In this document: positions 28,764-38,192 of the stretch, in pieces
How the letters are laid out: every line of letters starts with the position of its first letter
Position numbering within the stretch: position 1 is the first letter of the stretch
From: Sphingobacteriales bacterium
Lineage (GTDB): Bacteria; Bacteroidota; Bacteroidia; Chitinophagales; Chitinophagaceae
Reading direction: 5' to 3'
Assembly: GCA_016185185.1 (NCBI GenBank)
Contig: JACPOD010000013.1
Span: 1 to 64,000 of the forward strand
DNA length: 64,000 nt
The notes under the pieces: model-generated
The model's input: the letters and a program-made list of their open reading frames with translations, nothing else
Told to the model about the DNA's origin: nothing
Databases searched by the model: none
Program-made: the position numbers and the translations under genes

Positions 28764-30121
28764 GCCGCAAAATATTGATGGAAATAAGGAATGGTTTCAA
28801 TTCCCTTGTAAAAATTCTCAATATTATATTTTTCGTTGGGTGAATGAAGATTGTCGTTATCCAATCCAAAGCCCATAAATATAATTTTTATACCTAATTC
28901 TTTTTCTAAAATGTAACAGATAGGAATACTTCCTCCACCACGAACAGGAATAGGAATTTTGCCAAATGTTGTTTCCACCGCTTTGGAAGCTGCTTTATAA
29001 CCTTTGCTATCAATCGGCGTCATGTAAGGTTCGCCGCCATGATGTTCAAATGCTTCTACTGTAACACAGGAAGGGGCAATAGAACGGAAATGGTTTAATA
29101 AAAGTTCCGTCATTTTATGCGAAGTTTGATTAGGAACCAGCCTCGCCGAAATTTTTGCATGAGCTTTTGCCGGCAAAACTGTTTTGGCTCCTTCACCAGT
29201 ATAACCGCCCCAAATGCCATTTAATTCCAATGTTGGTCTGATGCCAGTTCTTTCATATGTGGTAAAACCTTTTTCACCCCACAATTCTTTTATGCCAATT
29301 TCATCTTTATATTCTTTTTCATCAAAAGGTGCTTTATTAATGAGAGCCCTTTCTTCTGTACCTGCAACCACCACATCATCGTAAAAACCGGGGATGGTAA
29401 TATGATTGTTTTCATCATGAATGGATGCAATCATCTTTGATAAAACAGTAATGGGATTGGCTACGGCGCCACCATAAGTGCCGCTGTGTAAATCACGGCC
29501 GGAAGCGGTTACCACCACTTCTATATAGCTCAATCCACGAACACCAGTATCTAAAGACGGTGTTTCCATACTCAGCATAGAACTGTCGCTGATTAATATT
29601 ACATCGGCTTTTAATAAATCTTTATTAGCGGATACAAATTTTCCAAGGTTGGGCGAGCCCACTTCTTCTTCACCTTCAATTAAAAATTTAATGTTAGTAG
29701 CCATGGTATTTGTGTGTACCAATGTTTCCAATGCTTTTACATGCATATAAAACTGTCCTTTATCGTCAGCAGAGCCACGGGCAAAAACTTTTCCGTCTTT
29801 AATGGTTGGTTCAAAAGGGCCGCTGTGCCATAGTTCAAGAGGTTCAACCGGCTGTACATCGTAGTGGCCATATACTAAAACAGTTGGCTTAGCAGCATCA
29901 ATAATTTTTTCACCATAAACAACCGGGTGACCTTCGGTAGGCATAACAACTGCTTTATCTGCCCCGGCTTTTAATAAACTTTCTTTTACGGCTTCGGCAC
30001 ATTTAAGCATATCCGCTTTATGTTCACTTTTAGCACTTATTGAAGGGATGCGGAGTAAATCGAGCATTTCATTTAAAAAACGTTCTTTATTCTTTTCCTG
30101 ATAATCTTTCCAGGCCTGCAT
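28757..30121 (-). CDS. M20-family dipeptidase
   Basis: VLVYGHYDVQPVEPLELW, RGSADDKGQFYMH, LIEGEEEVGSPNL, RLVPNQTSHK metallopeptidase motifs. Confidence 0.95.
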   Translation of the reverse strand: MQAWKDYQEKNKERFLNEMLDLLRIPSISAKSEHKADMLKCAEAVKESLLKAGADKAVVMPTEGHPVVYGEKIIDAAKPTVLVYGHYDVQPVEPLELWHSGPFEPTIKDGKVFARGSADDKGQFYMHVKALETLVHTNTMATNIKFLIEGEEEVGSPNLGKFVSANKDLLKADVILISDSSMLSMETPSLDTGVRGLSYIEVVVTASGRDLHSGTYGGAVANPITVLSKMIASIHDENNHITIPGFYDDVVVAGTEERALINKAPFDEKEYKDEIGIKELWGEKGFTTYERTGIRPTLELNGIWGGYTGEGAKTVLPAKAHAKISARLVPNQTSHKMTELLLNHFRSIAPSCVTVEAFEHHGGEPYMTPIDSKGYKAASKAVETTFGKIPIPVRGGGSIPICYILEKELGIKIIFMGFGLDNDNLHSPNEKYNIENFYKGIETIPYFHQYFAAP

Positions 30122-30274
30122 ACAGTATGAATTGTTTATAGATTAAAAATATAAAGAGCGAATGTAGGAAATTTCATTGTACGGTCACGAATATGCATGA
30201 TGCTGTTTTAAGAAAACATTTGCGTTTGTAAAGCGGCGTTTGTCTGTATCCAGACAGTCTTAGTAACAGTTGAA

Positions 30275-30337
30275 ATGGAACTTTGGTTCTATTTTCATGA
30301 GTTGGTTAAAACCAATTTCGGTTTTAGGGTTAAGTAA
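30275..30337 (+). CDS. Candidate 20-aa small protein MELWFYFHELVKTNFGFRVK
   Basis: ATG..TAA small ORF whose stop codon abuts a strong + strand terminator; lies in a 385-bp gap between - strand genes. Confidence 0.35.
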   Translation: MELWFYFHELVKTNFGFRVK

Positions 30338-30366
30338 GCACGGTGTTTTTACATCGTGCTTTTTTT
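30337..30366 (+). terminator. Rho-independent terminator AGCACGGTGT-TTTT-ACATCGTGCT-TTTTTT
   Basis: 10-bp stem with one mismatch plus T-run, + strand only. Confidence 0.85.
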
Positions 30367-30506
30367 GTGGAAAAAATAATTTAGAGTTTAACACTTCTTA
30401 ACAATCCGGCTCCGCTAAATTTGCGCAGCGATTGTTAAAGCTACATCAGCCTTTGTTGGTCTTATTTATGTGAAATGTAAATAGTTCCTGCAAAGGCTGA
30501 GCCTAT

Positions 30507-31031
30507 TTAATAACGTTGTGAACGGAATAATCTTGGAAAGCCAAGAAGTATGTATAGAACAGCAAATCCTATTAAAATGAATTTTGTAGCAGCACAAACA
30601 AAGGTAATAAGCGTAGTAATGGCATCATAATTACCATCAAGGGTACGAAGCATGAAAATATTTTCTGCAATATCAAAACCACCGGCAGCGAGCCCCATAT
30701 AAGCAAAATTCTTTCCCGCCATTTTTTGCCATTTAGAACTGTGGTACCGTATTTTTCGGCAGGCTGCAAAAAGAAAAAGACTGTAAAAAAAGATAAAAAT
30801 ATAATCGAGCAGTATGTTTTTTCGGGCAACGGCAGTCAAATTTATAGAATTTGCGGGTTTCCATACATTCAAAATCTCCCGTGCTTCTTCCGGTGATTTT
30901 GCAAGTTCAAGACTAACGATGGCTAATGGTGTTTTACTGGTTCTTAAACTTTTTCCCTGAATTTGTAAAAACACCAGCATCCCAAAGGTTCCCATAAAAA
31001 GAGGCAGCAAAACTTTCCAGCTATAATTCAT
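30507..31031 (-). CDS. Hypothetical membrane protein
   Basis: MNYSWKVLLPLFMGTFGMLVFLQIQ...; several TM segments. Confidence 0.65.
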   Translation of the reverse strand: MNYSWKVLLPLFMGTFGMLVFLQIQGKSLRTSKTPLAIVSLELAKSPEEAREILNVWKPANSINLTAVARKNILLDYIFIFFYSLFLFAACRKIRYHSSKWQKMAGKNFAYMGLAAGGFDIAENIFMLRTLDGNYDAITTLITFVCAATKFILIGFAVLYILLGFPRLFRSQRY

Positions 31032-31086
31032 TTACCGAACTTATTGGCCGCAAACGTAGATATTTTTTTTTAAACCATGTCAATAG

Positions 31087-31845
31087 TTAAATATATTGCT
31101 CAAATCTTTTTTGAATGAAATCCCAATTCACTATTTTCCACCATTGCTCAATATAATCTGCTCTTTTATTCTGGTATTTTAAATAATAGGCATGTTCCCA
31201 AACATCTAATCCTATTACCGGAATACCTTTCAAATCTGAAATATCCATTAATGGATTATCCTGATTAGGGGTGGAACCGATTTTTAACTTTTTATCCGGG
31301 GTTAAAATCAGCCATGCCCAACCGCTACCAAACCTTGATTTGGCTGCATCGCTAAATTGATTTTTAAATGAATCAAAAGAATTGAAATTTTCTTCTATTG
31401 CAGTTAATAATTTACCTGAGGCTTTGCTCTCCCCGTTTGCTTTCATACTCTTCCAGAATAATTCATGATTGTAGTGACCACCACCATTGTTCCGCATTTT
31501 AGTAGAGTATTTGGAAATTCTTGACAGCAGATCTTCTAATGGTATTTTTATATCAACACCTTCAGCTTGTGCTGCTTCTTTTAAATTTTTACTGTAGGCT
31601 GAAGCATGTTTAGTGTAATGAATCTCCATAGTCATTGCATCAATTACCGGTTCCAGGTCTTTATATGCATAGGGTAATGGTGTTTGCTCAAAACCTGTGC
31701 TGTATGGTAATGCTACCTGTGTTTTTTTAGAAGAGGAACAGGAACTCAGCAATACATTTGTACCCGATACCGTTACGGCTGTTATAATCCCTGCTTTGGT
31801 GGCATCGCCAATAAATTGCCGGCGGGATGATTTATTTGTACTCAT
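31087..31845 (-). CDS. Fe/Mn superoxide dismutase with apparent Tat signal
   Basis: SSRRQFIGDATKAGIITAVTVSG N-terminus; SOD motifs HYTKHASAYSKNL, GGGHYNHELFWKSM, DVWEHAYYLKYQNKR. Confidence 0.93.
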   Translation of the reverse strand: MSTNKSSRRQFIGDATKAGIITAVTVSGTNVLLSSCSSSKKTQVALPYSTGFEQTPLPYAYKDLEPVIDAMTMEIHYTKHASAYSKNLKEAAQAEGVDIKIPLEDLLSRISKYSTKMRNNGGGHYNHELFWKSMKANGESKASGKLLTAIEENFNSFDSFKNQFSDAAKSRFGSGWAWLILTPDKKLKIGSTPNQDNPLMDISDLKGIPVIGLDVWEHAYYLKYQNKRADYIEQWWKIVNWDFIQKRFEQYI

Positions 31846-31883
31846 TATATTAAAATTTTAAGAAAAGGTACAGCAAAAATTTG

Positions 31884-33353
31884 TTAAGCAACCAGGCTAT
31901 TGCTTTTCTTCCTTTTAATTATTTGAATGAGACGCAATACATAAGGTTTTATTTTTCCTGACAACCTGTAATAGTATTCTTTGTTAAAGAGCTGGGAATC
32001 GTGCATTGCTTTGTACGTAAGGAATATCCCGATTGGAATCAAAATAAAAGTGGATAGCCACATACCGGACAATGCATTAAATACTTCTTGTTTGGCGAGT
32101 TTTTCTCCAAACGTATTTATCAGGTGAAAAAAGATAAAAAAGATTAAAGCAAAAACAAACGGTAATCCAATTCCGCCTTTGCGAATGATAGATCCCAGGG
32201 GTGCCCCTATTAAAAATAAAACGAGACAAGCAGTTGATAAGGAAAATTTCCGGTGCCATTCAATTAAATGCAGTTGTAGTTGTTTCTTTTTTTCCACATA
32301 CTCATTCACTTTACCTTCAATTGAATTTTTAATAGAGGTTAGTTGTGATTGGGTTTGGGAAAAAACTGCAGTACGGACTGAATCAGGAACTATATCCTGA
32401 ATCTTTTTTAAAGATGTAATTTTTTTTGTTTTAACACTGTCCCAATCTTTAGCCGTAAGTTTTCCAAAATTGAAGAATAAGGAAACGTCCTTTTCACTTT
32501 TTCTTTCAAAAGTATCCAGGTCTTTATGCAGAGAATCTATGGTGATACCAAGTTGCCGTACACTTAGCATTTGGTAGAAGTTTTTAAAAGCCGAATCATT
32601 ATAATTCAGCATAGCTAGAGCGCTGAGGTCAAATACTTTTTGATAATTTTTGAAGCCCAACCTTATATATTCTGTATTATAATTATTACCACTGCTTCCC
32701 CTTTCCTGGTATCTCCATCCGTTTTGCAGATCAAATAGTAATTTTCTTTTATCAGCAGAGACTGACATACTTCCTCTTTGTGCAACAATTATATTATCCT
32801 GTAACTGATAACTGTGTTCATATATAATTACATTTTCAAGATTTTTACCTTCTTTATCTTTTTTTCCCACTTTTAACGTGTAACCGGGAATACCATCATA
32901 GAAAACTCCTTCTTTTAAATCAAAGGCAGGCTTGCTAAACCGGATGTTGGTTAATAATGTTTTCATTCTCAAATTAGCAACCGGTATTATATAATTGTTG
33001 AAAAGAAATGCTATACCACAAATAAAAAGTGCCACCACAAATAAAGAACGCATAAACCGCAGGAGGGGGATACCGGCTGATTTAATAGCAACCAGTTCAA
33101 AAGTTTCTCCAAGATTTCCAAAAGTCATAATGGAAGCCAGCAGCATGCCCAACGGAAAGGCAAGGGGAACCAGTGTTGCGGAAACGTAGCCTATAAGCCT
33201 GGCAATAGTAAAAAAATCAAGCCCTTTGCCTACTAAATCATCAATATATAACCAAAAGAACTGCATTACCAGTACAAACAGGGTAATAAAGAAAGTGGCC
33301 ACAAACGGACCTATAAATGCCTTTATAATGAGCTTATCTAATTTTTTAATCAC
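31884..33353 (-). CDS. LptF/LptG-family (YjgP/YjgQ) permease
   Basis: MIKKLDKLIIKAFIGPFVATFFITLFVLVMQFFWLYIDDLVGKGL and C-terminal TM block. Confidence 0.9.
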   Translation of the reverse strand: MIKKLDKLIIKAFIGPFVATFFITLFVLVMQFFWLYIDDLVGKGLDFFTIARLIGYVSATLVPLAFPLGMLLASIMTFGNLGETFELVAIKSAGIPLLRFMRSLFVVALFICGIAFLFNNYIIPVANLRMKTLLTNIRFSKPAFDLKEGVFYDGIPGYTLKVGKKDKEGKNLENVIIYEHSYQLQDNIIVAQRGSMSVSADKRKLLFDLQNGWRYQERGSSGNNYNTEYIRLGFKNYQKVFDLSALAMLNYNDSAFKNFYQMLSVRQLGITIDSLHKDLDTFERKSEKDVSLFFNFGKLTAKDWDSVKTKKITSLKKIQDIVPDSVRTAVFSQTQSQLTSIKNSIEGKVNEYVEKKKQLQLHLIEWHRKFSLSTACLVLFLIGAPLGSIIRKGGIGLPFVFALIFFIFFHLINTFGEKLAKQEVFNALSGMWLSTFILIPIGIFLTYKAMHDSQLFNKEYYYRLSGKIKPYVLRLIQIIKRKKSNSLVA

Positions 33354-33388
33354 CCTGCTGATGTACTTTAGCTTCGAAATAAATAATT

Positions 33389-34021
33389 ATGAGCGGAGCA
33401 AAAATACAGCTTTCAGCTTTTGAAACAGAACTCGTTCAAAACAGTGAGTGGATTTTAACAAAGAGAAGCATTATAGATAAAGTTCAATTTATGTTTGGTG
33501 ATCTATCCAATCAATTTGTTGCGATCATCAATAATGCAATAATTACCGACCAGTTAAAAACCAGTACACCTAAAATTTCAAAAGGCGAAAACTATTATGG
33601 ATTACCCTATGTGGTATTAGACTATCCCCGTTTTTTTGAAAAAGAAAATATTTTTGCAATTAGAACTTTATTCTGGTGGGGAAATTTTTTCAGCAGTACG
33701 CTTCATCTGAAAGGAAAATACAAAGAACTTTTTGCTACTGCCTTAAAAACAAAACAACATATATTTACCAGGGAGGATTATGCAATAAGTATTGCTGCAA
33801 CCGAATGGGATTTCAGGTTTGATGAAAACAATTTAAAGGCTGTTAAAACTATCTCTCCCGATGAATGGAATGAAATTATTCAAACAAAAGATTTCGTTAA
33901 GTTCTCAGTAAAAATTTCATTGGCAAACTGGGATAATGCCACCAGTGAGTTGCTAAAATATTTTATGCTGAATTTGAAACTCGCAGGAATTAATTTCCCA
34001 AACGGTGAAATAAATCTTTAA
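33389..34021 (+). CDS. Hypothetical protein
   Basis: Long ORF with coding character; 3' end overlaps the convergent 33990..34370 gene. Confidence 0.65.
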   Translation: MSGAKIQLSAFETELVQNSEWILTKRSIIDKVQFMFGDLSNQFVAIINNAIITDQLKTSTPKISKGENYYGLPYVVLDYPRFFEKENIFAIRTLFWWGNFFSSTLHLKGKYKELFATALKTKQHIFTREDYAISIAATEWDFRFDENNLKAVKTISPDEWNEIIQTKDFVKFSVKISLANWDNATSELLKYFMLNLKLAGINFPNGEINL

Positions 34022-34370
34022 CCTGGTAAGCCCACAACTGACTCTGGTCTTTAATTTCTTTTTTATCCGCAAAATCTTTAATAACCAGAATGGTTTGATT
34101 TGTTACTTCCGACTTTTCAATCCTGAATTCGAAGTATTCTTCTTTTGGTGCATGGGTCCATCTGAAGCGTACAAATTTTTCTTCTTCTGTTTCCAGCAAT
34201 TCAGCTTTGTCTTCTGATCCATTCCAGTTAAAACTATAAACGCCATCTTTTTCATCTACCTTATCGGCAAACCATTCCTGCAAGCCTGCAGGAGTGTATA
34301 AAAAATCATACAAAATTGCTGGTGAACATCTTACAGGATACTCCAAGGTGTACAAAACTTTCTTACTCAT
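33990..34370 (-). CDS. START/AHSA1-like domain protein
   Basis: LEYPVRCSPAILYDFLYTPAGLQEWFADKV...YSFNWNGSEDKAELL...VRFRWTH. Confidence 0.82.
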   Translation of the reverse strand: MSKKVLYTLEYPVRCSPAILYDFLYTPAGLQEWFADKVDEKDGVYSFNWNGSEDKAELLETEEEKFVRFRWTHAPKEEYFEFRIEKSEVTNQTILVIKDFADKKEIKDQSQLWAYQVKDLFHRLGN

Positions 34371-34653
34371 CCTTTCTATTGTAATTGATCAATTAATCTT
34401 TATTGTAGTTCGTGCAAGTATAACAAATAATTTCAGTTGGGAAAATAAATTTTATACAAAGGACGTTTAGACTTTAGTAAAAATGATTAAACAAAACCTC
34501 AAAAAGGCCTTTTGACTTATATTTTGAAGTTTTTTTGGCTGGTATTGCAAAAAAAAATAATTTACTCCTGATACTTAACCGGTTAAAATTTCGTTAAGTA
34601 TCAAACTTTGGCCTTACCATAACTATCCAATAAACCAAAAAACCACAGTCCTT

Positions 34654-35526
34654 ATGAGCATGCGTCAGCTTAAGATTACCAAATCTATCACCAACCGGGA
34701 GTCTCAAAGTCTTGAGAAGTACCTGCAGGAGATCGGAAAAGTTGAACTCATTACCCCGGAGGAGGAAGTAAAATTAGCCACACTTATTAAACAGGGAGAT
34801 CAAAAAGCTTTGGATCGTTTAACCAAGGCAAACCTGCGTTTTGTGGTATCTGTTGCAAAACAGTATCAAAACCAGGGGTTATCTCTTCCAGATCTGATAA
34901 ATGAAGGTAACCTTGGTCTTATCAAGGCAGCTCAGCGTTTTGATGAAACAAGGGGTTTTAAATTTATTTCCTATGCTGTTTGGTGGATACGCCAAAGTAT
35001 ACTTCAGGCATTGGCGGAGCAATCAAGAATTGTCCGTCTGCCTTTAAATAAAGTAGGTCTTAGTAACCGGATCAATAAAGCCTTTTCCGCTCTTGAACAG
35101 GAATATGAAAGGGAGCCAACTCCAGAAGAACTGGCAGAATTGCTGGATATGGAGACGGAAGAAGTGGCCGCTACCCTGGGGGTAGGCGGAAGACATGTAA
35201 GCATGGATCAACCCCTCGCCGATGGAGAAGATAGCACTCTGGCTGATGTGATGGAGAACCCCAATGCAGAAGCCACAGATGGTCAACTTGAACACAACGA
35301 ATCTTTAAAAACAGAAATAACCCGTTCTCTTAAAACATTAACAGATCGTCAGCAAGATGTTATTTGCTTCTTTTTTGGCATTGGTGTAGATCACCCAATG
35401 AGCCTGGAAGATATTGGCGAAAAATTCAATCTTACCAGGGAAAGGGTAAGACAGATTAAAGACAAAGCCATTACCAAATTGCGCAGCAACAACCGCAGCC
35501 GCCAGTTAAGAGGTTTCCTCGGGTAA
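34654..35526 (+). CDS. rpoD: Primary sigma factor RpoD/SigA (short, 290 aa)
   Basis: [40 protein letters not shown]...[41 protein letters not shown]...[13 protein letters not shown]. Confidence 0.96.
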   Translation: MSMRQLKITKSITNRESQSLEKYLQEIGKVELITPEEEVKLATLIKQGDQKALDRLTKANLRFVVSVAKQYQNQGLSLPDLINEGNLGLIKAAQRFDETRGFKFISYAVWWIRQSILQALAEQSRIVRLPLNKVGLSNRINKAFSALEQEYEREPTPEELAELLDMETEEVAATLGVGGRHVSMDQPLADGEDSTLADVMENPNAEATDGQLEHNESLKTEITRSLKTLTDRQQDVICFFFGIGVDHPMSLEDIGEKFNLTRERVRQIKDKAITKLRSNNRSRQLRGFLG

Positions 35527-35559
35527 AAATATTTTGCAAAGTGTATCTTTGCCAACCTT

Positions 35560-35604
35560 AAAGTGAATATAGCTTCAAGTTATATTCACTTTTTGTTTTT
35601 TGTG
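35560..35604 (+). terminator. Rho-independent terminator after rpoD
   Basis: AAAGTGAATATA ... TATATTCACTTT perfect 12-bp arms then T-rich tract. Confidence 0.85.
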
Positions 35605-35628
35605 TGATAGCTAAATGAGAATTTAATT

Positions 35629-36954
35629 ATGTTCAACAGTTTATCAGAGAAATTAGAAACCGCCTTTAAGCAACTGAAAGGTCAGGGAAGGATTACTGAA
35701 TTAAATATTGCTGCTACAGTAAAAGAGATCCGTCGAGCCTTAATTGATGCTGATGTTAATTTTAAGATCGCCAAAGAATTTACTGATAAGGTAAAAGATA
35801 AGGCCCTTGGGGAAAAAGTTATTAATGCTGTTTCACCCGGCCAGTTAATGGTAAAGATCGTTAAAGATGAGCTGGCTGAATTAATGGGTGGTACAGAAAG
35901 CGAACTGGATATTAAAGGAACCCCAACGGTAATTCTGATTGCCGGATTGCAGGGTTCCGGTAAAACTACTTTTAGCGGCAAACTGGCGAATTACTTAAAA
36001 ACAAAAAAAGGGAAATCCCCATTATTGGTTGCAGCAGATATTTATCGTCCTGCGGCAATTGACCAGTTGCAGGTATTGGGGTCTCAAATTAATGTAGATG
36101 TTTACAGTGAGCCAGAAAATAAAGATGCAGTTCTGATTGTACAAAACGCCATAAAAGAAGCGAAGTCAAAAAACAAGAATGTTGTTATTATTGATACGGC
36201 AGGACGTTTGGCTGTGGATGAAGTGATGATGAAGGAAGTCGCCAATATTAAGGCAGCGGTTAATCCACAGGAAATTTTATTTGTAGTGGATTCCATGACG
36301 GGTCAGGATGCTGTAAATACCGCCAAAGCTTTTAATGACCGGTTGGATTTTACAGGAGTTATTTTAACCAAGCTGGATGGCGATACAAGAGGCGGTGCAG
36401 CCTTATCCATAAAATATACGGTTCAAAAACCCGTCAAATTTGTAAGCAGTGGCGAAAAGATGGAGACACTGGATGTTTTTTATCCAGAAAGGATGGCACA
36501 ACGTATCCTTGGAATGGGGGATATCACCTCTTTAGTGGAGAAAGCGCAGGAACAATTTAACGAAGAAGAAGCCCGGAAACTGGAAAAGAAAATCCGCAAA
36601 AACCAATTTGATTTTGCAGATTTTAAAACCCAACTGGAACAGATAAAAAAGATGGGTAATCTGAAAGACCTGATGGGAATGATACCGGGAATGGGCAAGG
36701 CAATTAAGGATGTGGATATCAGCGATGATTCTTTTAAAGGAGTGGAAGCTATTATTAATTCGATGACACCTTTTGAAAGGGCTAATCCCGATTCTATAGA
36801 CCAAAAAAGACGTGCACGGATAGCTAAAGGGAGCGGAAAAGATATTAGCGAGGTAAACCAGTTTATGAAGCAGTTTGAGCAAATGCGGGATATGATGAAG
36901 ATGATGAATAAGATGCCCATGGGTGGTCGTATTCCCGGACTGGGGCGAAGATGA
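35629..36954 (+). CDS. ffh: Signal recognition particle protein Ffh
   Basis: GLQGSGKTTFSGKLANYL, DTAGRLAVDE, TKLDGDTRGGAALS, C-terminal Met-rich M domain. Confidence 0.97.
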   Translation: MFNSLSEKLETAFKQLKGQGRITELNIAATVKEIRRALIDADVNFKIAKEFTDKVKDKALGEKVINAVSPGQLMVKIVKDELAELMGGTESELDIKGTPTVILIAGLQGSGKTTFSGKLANYLKTKKGKSPLLVAADIYRPAAIDQLQVLGSQINVDVYSEPENKDAVLIVQNAIKEAKSKNKNVVIIDTAGRLAVDEVMMKEVANIKAAVNPQEILFVVDSMTGQDAVNTAKAFNDRLDFTGVILTKLDGDTRGGAALSIKYTVQKPVKFVSSGEKMETLDVFYPERMAQRILGMGDITSLVEKAQEQFNEEEARKLEKKIRKNQFDFADFKTQLEQIKKMGNLKDLMGMIPGMGKAIKDVDISDDSFKGVEAIINSMTPFERANPDSIDQKRRARIAKGSGKDISEVNQFMKQFEQMRDMMKMMNKMPMGGRIPGLGRR

Positions 36955-37006
36955 ACTGGTAACGTAAAATTTCCTATTTTTGATTTGGTAAATTGGCACA
37001 GGTACT

Positions 37007-37014
37007 TATCTTTG
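37007..37014 (+). promoter_or_regulatory. TATCTTTG -7 element with TTG 19 bp upstream (36985..36987), rpsP promoter
   Basis: Matches the Bacteroidetes TTTG-N(17-23)-TAnnTTTG promoter pattern upstream of rpsP. Confidence 0.55.
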
Positions 37015-37061
37015 CCAGCCTTATAACCCTATTTTTTCACGCATTTAAATTTTTATTTAAG

Positions 37062-37508
37062 ATGCCAGTTAAATTAAGATTGCAGCGTCACGGCTCAAAA
37101 AAACGCCCTTTTTACTTCATTGTAGTGGCCGATGCCCGTGCTCCAAGAGATGGTAAATTCATTCAAAAAATCGGTACGTACAACCCTTTAACGGTTCCGG
37201 CTTCAATTAACATTGACCGCCAGAAATCATTGGATTGGTTACAGAAAGGTGCACAACCTACTGACACCGTAAGAAGGATTTTATCTTTCAAAGGAGTTCT
37301 TTACCTGAAGCACTTATTACGTGGTGTAAAACTTGGTTTGTTTGATGAAGCCACTGCTATGGACAAGTTTATGAAATGGAGCCAGGAACATGACTCCAGC
37401 GTAAACCGCCGCCAAACGGAACACAAACGGGCAAGAATTTCCCGCAAAAGTGAACCTGTGGTGAGAAAAGTTGAAAGCAGCGAAGGCGAAGCTAAGACAG
37501 AAGAATAA
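37062..37508 (+). CDS. rpsP: 30S ribosomal protein S16
   Basis: [42 protein letters not shown]; start refined to 37062. Confidence 0.97.
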   Translation: MPVKLRLQRHGSKKRPFYFIVVADARAPRDGKFIQKIGTYNPLTVPASINIDRQKSLDWLQKGAQPTDTVRRILSFKGVLYLKHLLRGVKLGLFDEATAMDKFMKWSQEHDSSVNRRQTEHKRARISRKSEPVVRKVESSEGEAKTEE

Positions 37509-37536
37509 TCAACCACTCTGTTAAATCAAACTTTTT

Positions 37537-37568
37537 AAAGCCTTTCCGTTTACGGAAGGGCTTTTTTT
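37537..37568 (+). terminator. Rho-independent terminator after rpsP
   Basis: AAAGCCTTTCCGT tt ACGGAAGGGCTTTTTTT. Confidence 0.88.
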
Positions 37569-37591
37569 AATTTGCTAATGATATTTACTCA

Positions 37592-38107
37592 ATGACCCAA
37601 TATTTCAAAATAGGAAAATTAGTGGCCACATTTGGTGTGGACGGGAAACTTGTTTTAAAGCATAGCCTTGGAAAAAAGACTTCATTAAAAGGATTGGAAA
37701 CAATATTCCTCGAAGAACGTAAAGATTCCTTCCTTCCTTATTTTATGGAAAACACTACTATCAAAACCGATTCAGAAATTTATATCAAACTCGAAGGCAC
37801 CAATACAAAAGAAGCCGCACACAAACTCACTCAGAAAGAAGTGTGGCTGGCAGAAGAAGATTTTAAAAAGTTTGCAGCCAAATCATCACCCATTTCTTTA
37901 CTCGGGTTTCATTTGATAAATGAAGGAGAAGATATTGGTGAAATACTGGAAGTGATTGAACAACCCATGCAGGTACTTTGTAAGATTATGTTGAATGATA
38001 ACGAAGCACTGATACCTTTGCATGAAGAAACATTACAGAAGGTTGATAAAAAGAAGAAGCAAGTACATATTATACTTCCAGTAGGCCTTTTGGATATTTA
38101 CCGGTAA
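37592..38107 (+). CDS. rimM: 16S rRNA processing protein RimM
   Basis: KIGKLVATFGVDGKLVLKHSL...LLGFHLINEGEDIGEILEVIEQPMQVLCKI...LIPLHEETLQKVDKKKKQVHIILPVGLLDIY. Confidence 0.93.
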   Translation: MTQYFKIGKLVATFGVDGKLVLKHSLGKKTSLKGLETIFLEERKDSFLPYFMENTTIKTDSEIYIKLEGTNTKEAAHKLTQKEVWLAEEDFKKFAAKSSPISLLGFHLINEGEDIGEILEVIEQPMQVLCKIMLNDNEALIPLHEETLQKVDKKKKQVHIILPVGLLDIYR

Positions 38108-38192
38108 GTTTTGCCCCTATATATTCTCCATAATAGCTCACGGTAAATCGCTTAACTTTATTTTTCATTTACACAGGCTTTATACTTTTTGT

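Noticed and set aside
34383-34395. TTGATCAA palindrome near the AHSA1-like gene start
   Set aside because: Lacks the 4-bp spacer of the FNR/FixK box and has no -7 element at the 55-bp spacing.
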